Origin: Nitrospirota bacterium
GTDB lineage: Bacteria; Nitrospinota_A; UBA7883
Length of the DNA stretch: 64,000 nt
Direction: 5' to 3'
Assembly: GCA_024275315.1 (NCBI GenBank)
Contig: JAJRZK010000033.1
Coordinates: 20,237 to 84,236 of the forward strand
Part shown: positions 17,197 to 26,195 of the stretch, one piece after another
Numbering within the stretch: the stretch's first letter is position 1
Layout: every line of letters starts with the position of its first letter
The notes under the pieces: generated by a model
The model's database searches: none
The model's input: the letters and a program-made list of their open reading frames with translations, nothing else
Told to the model about the DNA's origin: nothing
Position numbers and translations under genes: made by a program

Positions 17197-17224
17197 AGCC
17201 GCAACAACTCGCCGTGGTGTCAAA

Positions 17225-18418
17225 TTGAACACAGCCTGGATTGTAATCGCCATAGTCACGGTCAGTTACCTGGGCGCCAATGTGGTTTTCACAAAAGACC
17301 GGCTCCCCGCCGCTATTCGGGATGTTTTTCTCACAGGGTGGGAGTTTTTCATTGTCGGGGTCGCAATAGGGCCCGCCGGGCTGAACATTATCAGCTCCGC
17401 CGACCTGGTACAGCTTGATCCTTTTATCGCCCTCGGGCTTGGTTGGGCAGGGCTGATATTCGGCAGCCAGTTTCATTATAACGACTTAAAAAAAATCGAC
17501 CCGGCCATGATCCGGCTGACCGTCGCCCAGGCTGTTATGGTCGGCGCTTGTCTCTTTTTTTTATGTGCGGTTATCCTTTCGATACTCATGCCTGTTCCTT
17601 TTGGCGCGCTTGTATCCTCCTCTTTGGCGGTGGCCGCCGCCGGAGCCATTTCGTCCCCCACCGCTATCAGCCTGATGTCGTCCCGGTTCCCAAAATCACA
17701 GAACACGCTAAAACGGGCGCTAATGATAATCGCCACGCTCGACGTGGGACCTGCCTTGCTGGTGATCGGGTTTGTGTTCCTTTTTTTTTCGCACGACGCA
17801 TCCGGCCAGTTTTCGTTTGGGCGGGGTTCTCTGCTACTGTTTTATTCGATGGTTATCTCCGCGGCGCTGGCGGGTGTTTTCCGGCTTTTCGACAGGGATA
17901 ACCTGACCGACGACGACAATCTGGCGGTTTTTATCGGCTTTATCATTTTTATTTCCGGAATAGCTTTTTATCTGCAGTTGTCGCCTCTGTTTCTCAGCCT
18001 GTTGGTAGGCGTATTTCTCGCCAACACGCTGTCGCATGATGACAGAATATACGCCGCTCTTCATTCTACGGAAAAGCCTTTTTACGTCGTCCTGCTGGTG
18101 GTCTCGGGGATGTGGTGGCAGGGCGGGGGTCTTGGCATGTGGGTTATGGCCATAGCAATAACGGTGGCCAGATTGTGGCTGAAACAAGAATGTTTAAATG
18201 TCGCGTCGGAATATTACCTGAAGGACAAGAGACTGCCGCCAAACGCCGGGCTCGGGCTCGGAGCCCAAGGGTCTCTGGCGCTGGCTATCGGCCTGAATTT
18301 TCTTATCGGTTATCCTGGAGAAGTGTCCCACCTTGTTTATGGTGTCATTGCGATCTGCGTTATTATCAACGAAGCCATGGCGCCTGCGCTTATCGGCAAA
18401 GCTTTGGGAAAAAGCTAA
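17225..18418 (+). CDS. Cation/proton antiporter (CPA2-like), first of a pair
   Basis: The 397 residues are largely hydrophobic, with about 11-13 membrane segments. The pattern (MNTAWIVIAIVTVSYLGANVVF, GLGWAGLIFGSQF, AVAAAGAISSPTAISLMSSRFPKS, LGLGAQGSLALAIGLNFL) fits the Na+/H+ exchanger superfamily. The start is taken as TTG 17225; no strong ribosome-binding site is visible. The stop overlaps the ATG of the next antiporter, indicating translational coupling. The unwound-helix region has S-S-P-T in place of the Asp-Asp or Asn-Asp pair seen in NhaA/NapA. Ion and stoichiometry are therefore uncertain. Confidence 0.78.
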   Translation: MNTAWIVIAIVTVSYLGANVVFTKDRLPAAIRDVFLTGWEFFIVGVAIGPAGLNIISSADLVQLDPFIALGLGWAGLIFGSQFHYNDLKKIDPAMIRLTVAQAVMVGACLFFLCAVILSILMPVPFGALVSSSLAVAAAGAISSPTAISLMSSRFPKSQNTLKRALMIIATLDVGPALLVIGFVFLFFSHDASGQFSFGRGSLLLFYSMVISAALAGVFRLFDRDNLTDDDNLAVFIGFIIFISGIAFYLQLSPLFLSLLVGVFLANTLSHDDRIYAALHSTEKPFYVVLLVVSGMWWQGGGLGMWVMAIAITVARLWLKQECLNVASEYYLKDKRLPPNAGLGLGAQGSLALAIGLNFLIGYPGEVSHLVYGVIAICVIINEAMAPALIGKALGKS

Positions 18419-19767
18419 TGAGAGCGGCAAAGCTTGGCCTGGTAATTGTAACAATCACGGCGCTGGCGGCGCTTGTCCGGAATCTCGGCGCGGAATCCGG
18501 GACGGGAGGGGCGGTGGCGAAAAGCACCCTGGCGCTGGGGTTTCTCCTGCTATTCGCGTTCGCCCTGGGACAGGTGGCGTATATGGCCCGGGCTCCGAAA
18601 ATCACCGGTTTTCTTCTCGCCGGGATAATTGCGGGTCCTTTCGGCCTGGGTATTGTGACAAACGAGGATTCCGCCCCCTTGCAACTTGTAAACGGCCTCG
18701 CGCTTTCCCTTATCGCTTTTACAGCCGGCGGTGAATTGAAGATATCCAGGTTCAAACCCAGGATTTACGCGCTTGGCCAGGTGGTTTTGTTTCAGACGGC
18801 GTATACTTTTGCGGCTGTTTTTGTTGTTATGTTTTCGTGGCTATATTTTACGGAGCTTTTGGGCCAATCCGCCATGGTTGCGTTTTGCGGAGCGGCTCTG
18901 CTGGGGATTATATCCACCGCCAACTCGCCCGCTACGGCAATTGCGGTTATAACGGAGACAAAATCGCGAGGCCCTGTTTCTGATGTCATTTTGGGCGCCA
19001 CGGTGATCAAGGACGTGACGGTGGTAGCCATTTTCGGCGTGGCCGCTTCTGTCACAGCGACGATAATGGGAGCGGGAGAGGGAATAGGCGGCCACCTGGC
19101 GACAGACATGGTGACTGAAATAGGGCTTTCCGTGGCCCTGGGGCTCTTTGCCGGAGCGGTAATGATAGCCTATCTGAACACGACAGAGGAGAACGTGGCG
19201 CTTTTCATTGTCGGCGCCGCCCTGGTAGTGGTGGAGTTGTGTTACGCCATAGGCGCCGATATCCTGCTGGTTTCCATTACCGCAGGTTTTATAGTGGAAA
19301 ACTATTCCAGTGGCGGAGAAAAACTTATCAGGGGCATAGAAACGAGTTCCGCCACGATCTATGTCATTTTTTTCTCATTGGCCGGCCAGGGGCTGGACAT
19401 TGACGCCCTGGCCACCCTGTGGCCGCTGGCGGCGGCGTTGGTGATTGTACGGGCGGCGGGGGTGCGGTATGGGACTATGGCGGGGTTGTCGAAGGCGGGT
19501 GAACCTAAAGAGATCGGAAAAAACGCATGGGCCGGTTTTATCGGACAGGCAGGCGTGAGCATCGGATTCGCTGTTCTGATTTCCAGCCAGTTCCCATCCT
19601 GGGGCCCAAAGCTTGCCGCGTTGATTATGGCCGGTATTGTGATTAACCAGATAGTGGGTCCTGTTCTGATGAAACGATCCCTGGTAAGGGCGGGCGAGGC
19701 CGGAAGAACCTCACCTGGAAAACCATACACCAAACCGGAAGGCCAAAGTTCGCCCGATGGTCTATGA
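18418..19767 (+). CDS. Cation/proton antiporter (CPA2-like), second of a pair
   Basis: The protein has 449 residues from the ATG that overlaps the previous stop (TAATG). It is a multi-spanning member of the sodium/hydrogen exchanger superfamily: FALGQVAYMARAPKITGFLLAGIIAGPFGLGI is the typical CPA2 second-helix region (K-x-x-G-x-L-x-A-G-x-x-x-G-P). STANSPATAIAVITETKSRGPVSDVILGATVIKDVTVVAIFG contains the core helix pair with a lysine-aspartate (IKDV) at the position equivalent to the ion-binding Asp. With the preceding gene it may form a heteromeric or functionally complementary pair. The C-terminus is short and has no TrkA domain. Confidence 0.85.
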   Translation: MRAAKLGLVIVTITALAALVRNLGAESGTGGAVAKSTLALGFLLLFAFALGQVAYMARAPKITGFLLAGIIAGPFGLGIVTNEDSAPLQLVNGLALSLIAFTAGGELKISRFKPRIYALGQVVLFQTAYTFAAVFVVMFSWLYFTELLGQSAMVAFCGAALLGIISTANSPATAIAVITETKSRGPVSDVILGATVIKDVTVVAIFGVAASVTATIMGAGEGIGGHLATDMVTEIGLSVALGLFAGAVMIAYLNTTEENVALFIVGAALVVVELCYAIGADILLVSITAGFIVENYSSGGEKLIRGIETSSATIYVIFFSLAGQGLDIDALATLWPLAAALVIVRAAGVRYGTMAGLSKAGEPKEIGKNAWAGFIGQAGVSIGFAVLISSQFPSWGPKLAALIMAGIVINQIVGPVLMKRSLVRAGEAGRTSPGKPYTKPEGQSSPDGL

Positions 19768-19822
19768 TATGCTGAACAACTCGATAGCCAGCCGCTGGCT
19801 GTCTATGTTATGACTGGATGTC

Positions 19823-20569
19823 ATGGAGAGAAATATAAATATTCCCAAAGAAATTGTCCGTTCGATAGCTGGCGCAACGAGGGTAATCGCCCTGACGGGG
19901 GCTGGTGTATCCGCAGAATCGGGAGTCCCCACTTTCAGGGGTGAAGATGGGTTGTGGCGCAACTATCGAGCCGAGGACTTGGCGACACCAGAAGCTTTCC
20001 GGCGCGACCCTAAGCTTGTCTGGGAGTGGTATGACTGGCGCCGAACCCTTTTAGCCCCGCTGGCTCCTAACGCCGGGCATTTCGCTCTCGCGGAAATGGA
20101 GAGCCGGTTCGATGATTTTACTCTCATCACGCAGAACGTGGACGGTCTTCACCGAATGGCCGGTAGCGCAAACCTGGTGGAAATGCACGGGAATATTTGG
20201 TATACAAGGTGTCTGCGGGAGGGTGACGTCCGGGAAAACCGGGATGTCCCGCTGGCTCCGTTACCGCCGCTTTGCACCCGGTGCGGCGGGATGGTTCGCC
20301 CCCATATAGTATGGTTCGGCGAATCGCTGGATCCTGATATTCTCGACCGGGCGCTCTTTTCCACCCGCCAGGCGCAAGTGTTCATAGTCGCCGGGACCTC
20401 GGCGATGGTGCAACCGGCGGCCAGCCTGGCAGGCATGGCCAAACAAAACGGCGCTATCGTCATCGAGGTAAACGTGGAACCGACACCGATATCTGGTATG
20501 GTGGACGCCTCTTTACAAGGGTCGTCAGGGTCTGTCCTGCCGGAGCTGCTGCGGATCATTGACGTATAA
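19823..20569 (+). CDS. NAD-dependent protein deacylase of the sirtuin family (CobB/Sirt5-like)
   Basis: The enzyme removes acyl groups from lysines using NAD+. The 248 residues carry GAGVSAESGVPTFRG, TQNVDGLH and the catalytic His in MHG (about 122). Tyr70 and Arg73 in EWYDWRR are the pair that recognises negatively charged acyl groups, so desuccinylase or demalonylase activity is likely. Only three of the usual four zinc cysteines are seen (C130, C151, C154); E. coli CobB likewise lacks one. It lies between the antiporters and hisS. Its last codons and 3' flank are repeated 79 bp downstream. Confidence 0.9.
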   Translation: MERNINIPKEIVRSIAGATRVIALTGAGVSAESGVPTFRGEDGLWRNYRAEDLATPEAFRRDPKLVWEWYDWRRTLLAPLAPNAGHFALAEMESRFDDFTLITQNVDGLHRMAGSANLVEMHGNIWYTRCLREGDVRENRDVPLAPLPPLCTRCGGMVRPHIVWFGESLDPDILDRALFSTRQAQVFIVAGTSAMVQPAASLAGMAKQNGAIVIEVNVEPTPISGMVDASLQGSSGSVLPELLRIIDV

Positions 20570-20665
20570 CGATGTGTTGGGTGTTTCTGATAGTTGTTTG
20601 CTAATAACTATGTTTTGGCGAATGAAAATGCGGATTATTGATTTGTAGCGATGTGTTGGGTGTTA
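20549..20665 (+). repeat. Direct repeat of the sirtuin gene's 3' end
   Basis: About 37 bases from 20549 to 20586 recur from 20628 to 20665 with 5 differences. The first copy encodes RIIDV-TAA; the second, in the same frame relation, RIIDL-TAG, with two synonymous third-position changes. CGATGTGTTGGGTGTT after the stop is identical in both. The offset is 79 bp. Confidence 0.8.
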
Positions 20666-20696
20666 AAAATATCGAGACGGTGGTGATGGCTTCAAA

Positions 20697-21971
20697 ATGA
20701 AATCGAACCAGGAACCGGCCAGACGGGTGAAGGGTGTCCGGGACATTTTGCCTGAGGAGGCGGCTGTCTGGCGTGATGTGGAGCAAACCGCCAGGAAAGT
20801 TTTTTCTTTATACGGCTTTCAGGAAATCCGAATCCCCATTTTTGAAAAGACGGAGGTCTTCGTTCGATCCATCGGAGAGACTTCCGACATCGTGGAAAAG
20901 GAAATGTACACATTCACCGATCGTGGCGGTGAATCGCTTACGCTCCGACCGGAGGGTACCGCATCGGTGGTCAGGGCGTACGTGGAAAATCGTATGGACA
21001 ATCTCGCCGGTGTTCAAAAACTCTATTATACAGGCCCCATGTTCCGAGCGGAGCGGCCCCAGGCTGGCAGGTTTCGCCAGTTTCACCAGATCGGCGCCGA
21101 GGTCTTTGGCACGGAAAACCCCGCTATCGATGCGGAGTTGATCGTTATGCTGATGGATTTTTTCGGAGCGCTTGAAGTCGAAGGTCTGAAGGTTTCGTTG
21201 AATTCTCTCGGTTGCCCCCAATGCCGTCCCATGTATCGTGAAGCGCTCGCCGGATTCCTGAAGAAAAACATGGAGTCGCTGTGCGCAGACTGCCAACGCC
21301 GGGTGGAGCGAAATCCCATGCGAGCGCTGGACTGTAAATCCGCTGGATGCAAATCCACCGTAAGCGGCGCGCCTTCCCTGGAAAACTATCTTTGCCAGTC
21401 ATGCCGGGAGAGCCTTGATGGTGTAAAAAAACCGTTATTCGACCTGAAAATCCCCATTGTCATCGATCCGGGCCTGGTCCGGGGACTGGATTACTATTCC
21501 CGCACCGCCTTCGAGGTTACATCCGGCCAGTTGGGAGCCCAGAACGCTGTCGCCGGCGGCGGCAGATACGATACCCTGGTAGAGCAATTCGGCGGACCGC
21601 CAACACCCGCCATCGGGTTTGCGCTGGGGATGGAGAGACTGGTCAGCCTGCTAAAGCAACCCGGGAAAGTCACCGCTCCTGATATCTACCTGATAGCGAT
21701 CCAGCCCGAAGCCGAATCCAGGATTTTCGAGCTTGGCCATCGGCTGCGCGCCGAGGGCTATTGCGTCGATCGCGGATAGGGTGGCGGTAAGCTGAAAAAA
21801 CTTATGAAAAAGGCCGATAAATCGGGAGCCAGGTTCGTCATCATAATCGGTGAGGATGAGCTGGCGCGCTCCACCGCCATCCTCAAGGACCTCAAACTCG
21901 GCTTGCAGAGGGAAGTCCCGTTTGACAACGTGGCCAGTTCGCTTGTGAACGATATTCCTCCCAGGTATTGA
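20697..21971 (+). pseudogene. hisS: Histidyl-tRNA synthetase, interrupted by an in-frame TAG
   Basis: HisRS charges tRNA-His. The catalytic core is intact: GVRDILPEE, class II motif 2 (FRAERPQAGRFRQFHQIGAEVFG), the histidine motifs GLVRGLDYYSRTAFE and the GFALGMERL motif 3. The frame stops at TAG 21777-21779 but continues in the same frame with the anticodon-binding domain (GGGKLKKLMKKADKSGARFVIIIGEDELA) to the stop at 21969-21971. Read through, the protein is 424 residues, the normal family length. The stop sits where homologues have a variable residue, often Tyr, one base from TAG. As hisS is normally essential, sequence error is likely unless another copy exists. Confidence 0.85.
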
Positions 21972-22025
21972 CGCCAAGCTTTTATATCTGGCTCCAGCCG
22001 TTCAGCCACCCCCGCCTTGGCGTCA
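21969..22025 (+). terminator. Long-stem hairpin after hisS
   Basis: TGACGCCAAG at 21969-21978, which includes the hisS stop codon, is perfectly complementary to CTTGGCGTCA at 22016-22025. A smaller GGCT/AGCC helix lies in the loop. It is followed by GCGC repeats rather than a T-run, so it could be an attenuating or stabilising 3' structure rather than a classical terminator. The rest of the gap to 22257 holds only a short CGCCA/TGGCG hairpin (22213-22228) before the next start. Confidence 0.5.
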
Positions 22026-22257
22026 TTTGCGCAGAAAGCGCAGATGTACCTTCAATAATTTGAGTTTTAAAGCGGCTCCTGTCTTAAAACCGGTCATTAA
22101 TAATTCATGGATTTTACCTCCCTGTTTTTCCCGCTTCTCAAGAGCTGTCCGTAAATATAATTAAACAACGGGTTACATAATTTCAGGTTACAACTTTATT
22201 TATTTATCAAAACGCCATGAAATTGGCGCCCAAAATGCTCAAATTGCCCAAATAACC

Positions 22258-23043
22258 ATGAACAGTAAAAAAACATATTGTAGAGGCTTTTTTTCTGCGT
22301 TTCGGATAGTCGTATTGTGCGCTTTTTGGGCAATGCCGGTCTCCGACGCTGGAGCGCAGGCTTATTCTGAACCGGAGACCTGGCCACACTTCTCGCGCGC
22401 CACACCGGATATAGAGAGCCCGATGCTAACTTCCTGGGACGACCCCTCTGAAATACTTGGGCAAAGCTCATCGCTTGAAAACTACATAAACAGGCTCCTT
22501 TTCCCCGCTATCGACAACCTTGACACCGGCTTGGGCGATCCTTCTTCGAATACAGGTTCGCTTATGAAACCTTTGGACGGTCAGAGTTATTCCAGCACGC
22601 TGGACGATACAAGCAGGCTTGCGTCGGTGACTGAGACAAACCGTCTTGAAAATTCCGCCAGGGAACAGGCGTATAAAATTCTTTCCAACATGGTGTTTTC
22701 CATAAACCTGGTCCAGAAGCTCCAGAGACGACTGGAGCATTATACAAAACCGATGGATTTGTACCGGGGCGAAGACGGATCAGTCTCAACCAGCTATTTC
22801 GGGATAAAACCGCATAACGCAAAAACGGAGGGGGCGGCTAAAGTATTCTCCCTCAGCATAGGAATTTCATCGAGCCACAACATCAATTATATCGCGACTA
22901 TCTATAACCGGTTTCAAATATCCCTGCTTAACGGGAACCGCCTGTTGGCCCAATACAGGGGCTCCGGGGGGAGACAGCTAATCAGTTTTGAAGCCGACAG
23001 GGACGAATCCAAGGCGCAGTTGAGATACACCCTGAGATTCTAG
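22258..23043 (+). CDS. Exported protein of unknown function
   Basis: The 261 residues begin with a signal peptide (IVVLCAFWAMPVSDAGAQA, cleavage probably after AQA). The middle is Ser/Asp-rich and probably flexible. A helix (EQAYKILSNMVFSINLVQKLQRRLEHYT) precedes a beta-rich C-terminal third (AAKVFSLSIGISSSHNINYIATIYNRFQISLLNG, QLRYTLRF) that alternates hydrophobic residues and ends in an aromatic residue, as outer-membrane beta strands do. I recognise no family. A small hairpin (CGCCA/TGGCG) lies about 30 bases before the start. Confidence 0.6.
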   Translation: MNSKKTYCRGFFSAFRIVVLCAFWAMPVSDAGAQAYSEPETWPHFSRATPDIESPMLTSWDDPSEILGQSSSLENYINRLLFPAIDNLDTGLGDPSSNTGSLMKPLDGQSYSSTLDDTSRLASVTETNRLENSAREQAYKILSNMVFSINLVQKLQRRLEHYTKPMDLYRGEDGSVSTSYFGIKPHNAKTEGAAKVFSLSIGISSSHNINYIATIYNRFQISLLNGNRLLAQYRGSGGRQLISFEADRDESKAQLRYTLRF

Positions 23044-23096
23044 TTCGATACAATCGCCCGATTAACAACCAGCCGTCTGCGCGCCAGGGTGGTTTT

Positions 23097-24512
23097 CTAT
23101 TCCGGAATCTTTACAGCGTCTAGCAAGGCAAGCTGGCTTTCCATCGTTTTAACGGGGATTAAATATTCCCCGTTAAAACACGCCGTGCAAAAATCTTCCC
23201 TGCGCTCAGCCAGGCATGACAGCATACTGCCTATGCTTAAATAGGCCAGGGTGTCCGCCCCCAGGTATTTCCGTATATCTTCGAGCGCATAAGTTGAAGC
23301 GATCAAATCCGTCCTGGACGGGGTGTCTATTCCGTAGTAGCACGAATGGGTGGTGGGCGGAGACGAGATGCGCATATGCACCTCTTTTGCACCCGCGTTA
23401 TGGATCATTTTCACGATTTTCTTTGATGTTGTGCCGCGGACGATAGAATCGTCCACCACAACAACACGCTTGCCTTCAATAAGCTTCTTAATCGGGTTAA
23501 GCTTGATTTTAACCCCAAAATGACGGATCGACTGGGCCGGCTCGATAAAAGTCCTGCCTACATAATGGTTTCTTATTATCCCCTGTTCGTATGGAATGCC
23601 CGATTCTTCCGCGTACCCCATGGCGGCCACCACTCCGGAATCCGGAACCGGTATAACGAAATCGGCGTCAACAGGAGCTTCCCTGGCGAGTTGTTGACCC
23701 AACAGCTTCCGGATCCTGTGCACGCTGTAGCCGAAAATATTGGAATCCGGCCTGGAAAAGTAAATAAACTCGAAGATACAATGCCGTTTCGGAGCTGGCT
23801 GAAAAGGGTAACTGCTGAACATTCCCTCTTCATTAACCACGATCACCTCGCCCGGCTCCACTTCACGGATGAATTCCGCGTCGATCAAATCGAACGCGCA
23901 GGTTTCCGATGCGAAAACATAGGCGTCACCGAGCCTGCCCAGAGCCATCGGCCTGAACCCATGGGGGTCACGGGCTATAACCAGCTCGTTAGCGCCCATC
24001 AGGGCAAGGCAATACGCCCCCTCGACTTTTTGCAACGCCTCGACGACCCTGTCCTGGAATCTTGATTTTCTGGATTTCGCTATAAGGTGGATGATAACCT
24101 CCGAATCCATTGTCGAACGGAAGATGGAGCCTTCCTGTTCAAGGCTGGAGCGGATAAGATCGGCGTTGACCAGGTTCCCGTTGTGAGCCAGCGCCAGAGG
24201 ACCGCGCGAATACTCTATGGCCATCGGCTGGGCGTTTTTGTACAGCGAATCGCCATGGGTGGAATAACGGTTATGGCCAATTGCGGCGTGGCCATCCAGC
24301 CGCATTATTTTTTCTTCCGTATAAATGTCGGAAACCAGTCCCATGCCGATTTCGGCGTGATGCCTGACACCGTTGGACGAGACAATCCCGGAAGATTCCT
24401 GCCCCCTGTGTTGCTGCGCATACAGTCCAAGGTAGGTCAGGTTAGCCGCTTCAGCATGACCATACACCGCGAATACGGCGCATTCCTCGTTGAATTTATC
24501 TGGTAACATCAT
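23097..24512 (-). CDS. purF: Amidophosphoribosyltransferase
   Basis: PurF makes 5-phosphoribosylamine from PRPP and glutamine, the first step of purine synthesis. From ATG 24512 the product has 471 residues. A short propeptide (MMLPDKFNEE) would be removed to expose the nucleophile Cys in ECAVFAVYG. The N-terminal Ntn glutaminase (HRGQESSG, GHNRYST, HNGNLVN) is followed by a phosphoribosyltransferase domain with VVVVDDSIVRGTTS. Cysteines at PKRHCIF, HSCYYG and FCTAC match the four ligands of the structural [4Fe-4S] cluster in the Bacillus-type enzyme. It is divergent from metK. Confidence 0.95.
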   Translation of the reverse strand: MMLPDKFNEECAVFAVYGHAEAANLTYLGLYAQQHRGQESSGIVSSNGVRHHAEIGMGLVSDIYTEEKIMRLDGHAAIGHNRYSTHGDSLYKNAQPMAIEYSRGPLALAHNGNLVNADLIRSSLEQEGSIFRSTMDSEVIIHLIAKSRKSRFQDRVVEALQKVEGAYCLALMGANELVIARDPHGFRPMALGRLGDAYVFASETCAFDLIDAEFIREVEPGEVIVVNEEGMFSSYPFQPAPKRHCIFEFIYFSRPDSNIFGYSVHRIRKLLGQQLAREAPVDADFVIPVPDSGVVAAMGYAEESGIPYEQGIIRNHYVGRTFIEPAQSIRHFGVKIKLNPIKKLIEGKRVVVVDDSIVRGTTSKKIVKMIHNAGAKEVHMRISSPPTTHSCYYGIDTPSRTDLIASTYALEDIRKYLGADTLAYLSIGSMLSCLAERREDFCTACFNGEYLIPVKTMESQLALLDAVKIPE

Positions 24513-24588
24513 GTTTTTCTGAATTTTATACAATACTAAAACAAAATCACGTTTAAGTGTTGAATTTTATTCCATCAGCGATCCAAAG

Positions 24589-24646
24589 TTGGCTGATATC
24601 TTATCGGCATTATTATACTTGCTTCGCGGCGTAACTTTGGTACAAT
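24589..24646 (+). promoter_or_regulatory. Two possible promoters for metK
   Basis: TTGGCT (24589-24594) with TATTAT 16 bp on (24611-24616), and TTGCTT (24619-24624) with TACAAT 16 bp on (24641-24646), are two tandem candidates. metK starts at 24685. No SAM-riboswitch-like stem pattern was recognised in this leader. Confidence 0.35.
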
Positions 24647-24684
24647 TTTGCGTTCATGTTTTTAACCAGACTAAGAGGCGGGCA

Positions 24685-25857
24685 ATGGGCCGAATCAATT
24701 ATCTTTTTACATCCGAATCCGTTTCGGAAGGTCATCCTGACAAGATCAGCGACCAGGTTTCCGACGCTGTGCTCGACGCCATCATTGGGCAGGATCCCAT
24801 GGCCAGGGTGGCGTGCGAAACATTTTGTACAACCGGATTAATCCTCGTAGGCGGGGAATATTCCTGTGATCCGAAAATAAAATTCGATATCAGCGAGATC
24901 GCTCGCGGTGTCGTCAGAAAAATCGGTTACGACGATTCATCGTTGGGATTCGACTATAAGTCGTGCTCCGTGCTTAACGCAATGCACGCCCAATCGCCGG
25001 ATATAGCCCAGGGGGTTGTCCGTGAAAAGCTGGAGGACCAGGGCGCGGGAGACCAGGGCATCATGTTCGGATACGCCACCAACGAAACGCCGGAGCTTAT
25101 GCCGATGCCTATCTTGCTGTCGCACAAGTTGCTCATCCGGCTTGCAGAACTGCGCCGCGACGGAACCATGTCATACCTTCGCCCGGACAGCAAATCGCAG
25201 GTGACAATAGAGTATGTGAATAAAAAGCCGCACCATATCGACACGGTGGTCATCTCTACCCAGCACGCCGAGGACGTGCCGGACAGCAAGATGAAAGAGG
25301 ACATCATCGAAAAAGTCATCAAGCCGGTGTTACCTGACGAGCTTTTCAAGGAAAAGAAAATCAAGTACCACATCAACCCGACCGGCAGATTCGTAATAGG
25401 CGGCCCGCACGGGGACGCGGGTCTTACCGGCAGAAAGATCATCGTGGACACCTACGGCGGCATGGGTTCGCACGGAGGCGGGGCCTTCTCCGGCAAGGAC
25501 CCGAGCAAGGTGGACCGTTCAGCCTCCTACATGGCCCGATATATCGCCAAGAACCTCGTGGCGGCCGGGGTCATGGACAAGTGCGAGGTGCAGCTCGCCT
25601 ACGCTATCGGCGTGGCGGAGCCTGTATCGCTACTGGTCGACTCGTTCGGCACACGCAAGACAGACCAGGAAAAAATCCACCAGCTGGTCCGGGACAACTT
25701 CGACCTGCGACCGTACGGAATACTTAAAACGCTGGACCTGCGGCGACCCATTTTCCAGAAAACCGCCGCGTACGGCCATTTTGGCCGGGAGCTTCCCGAG
25801 TTTACCTGGGAGAAAACCGACAAGGCCGATGAATTACGCAAGGCGGCGGGCTTGTAG
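24685..25857 (+). CDS. metK: S-adenosylmethionine synthetase
   Basis: MetK forms S-adenosylmethionine from methionine and ATP. The start at 24685 follows AGAGG at a good distance and gives 390 residues, the family length. Signatures are [14 protein letters not shown] at the N-terminus, the GEYSCD strand, the ATP-binding [29 protein letters not shown] and [31 protein letters not shown] strong terminator follows. In the methyl cycle its product feeds methyltransferases whose by-product is handled by ahcY, about 1.4 kb away on the other strand. Confidence 0.97.
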   Translation: MGRINYLFTSESVSEGHPDKISDQVSDAVLDAIIGQDPMARVACETFCTTGLILVGGEYSCDPKIKFDISEIARGVVRKIGYDDSSLGFDYKSCSVLNAMHAQSPDIAQGVVREKLEDQGAGDQGIMFGYATNETPELMPMPILLSHKLLIRLAELRRDGTMSYLRPDSKSQVTIEYVNKKPHHIDTVVISTQHAEDVPDSKMKEDIIEKVIKPVLPDELFKEKKIKYHINPTGRFVIGGPHGDAGLTGRKIIVDTYGGMGSHGGGAFSGKDPSKVDRSASYMARYIAKNLVAAGVMDKCEVQLAYAIGVAEPVSLLVDSFGTRKTDQEKIHQLVRDNFDLRPYGILKTLDLRRPIFQKTAAYGHFGRELPEFTWEKTDKADELRKAAGL

Positions 25858-25880
25858 TCCAGGCGTCATACCAGTCTTTC

Positions 25881-25917
25881 AAAAACGCCCGCCGGTTATT
25901 CCGACGGGCGTTTTTTT
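25881..25917 (+). terminator. Rho-independent terminator after metK
   Basis: The stem AACGCCCG/CGGGCGTT encloses a loop of about 13 bases and is followed by seven T residues (25911-25917). The A-run before the stem would let it work on the other strand as well. It starts about 24 bases after the metK stop. Confidence 0.9.
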
Positions 25918-25982
25918 ATTGGAACGATCGCTTTTATTCTATAGACTTCCAGGATATTCCAACGCCGCCGCTGGAGAGTGTC

Positions 25983-26162
25983 ATGGAGCTTGCGCTGATA
26001 AAAAAATTCGCCATAGCCGCTGTCTTGCTTTTCCTGGTGATCTCCGGATACTACACTTGCCTTAGTAGCGATAAACCCATATCCATGTGCAAAAGCCGTG
26101 GCGGTTGCTGGAACACCCAAGCCAACGAATGCGAGTTCGAAGATATGACTAAGTGCAAATGA
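25983..26162 (+). CDS. Small membrane-anchored cysteine-rich protein
   Basis: The ATG at 25983, preceded by GGAGAG at a good distance, opens a 59-residue frame. Residues 9-22 are a membrane helix or uncleaved signal (FAIAAVLLFLVISG). The short exported part has five cysteines (C26, C36, C42, C50, C58) and acidic residues (CEFEDMTKC). It probably folds outside the cytoplasm with disulfides. I recognise no family. It lies right after the metK terminator, so it would need its own promoter. Confidence 0.6.
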   Translation: MELALIKKFAIAAVLLFLVISGYYTCLSSDKPISMCKSRGGCWNTQANECEFEDMTKCK

Positions 26163-26195
26163 ATATTAACCGGGTGATCCCCCCCATACATAAAA

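Noticed and set aside
10420..21971. TGA or TAG recoding to explain the stops in the phosphorylase and hisS
   Set aside because: TGA ends many clear genes here (for example at 31475, 57252 and 21971), and TAG ends others, so a general reassignment does not fit.
24513..24684. SAM riboswitch before metK, or SAH riboswitch before ahcY
   Set aside because: I looked for conserved stem arrangements in the metK leader and in the 15-bp and upstream regions of the ahcY operon and could not recognise either class.
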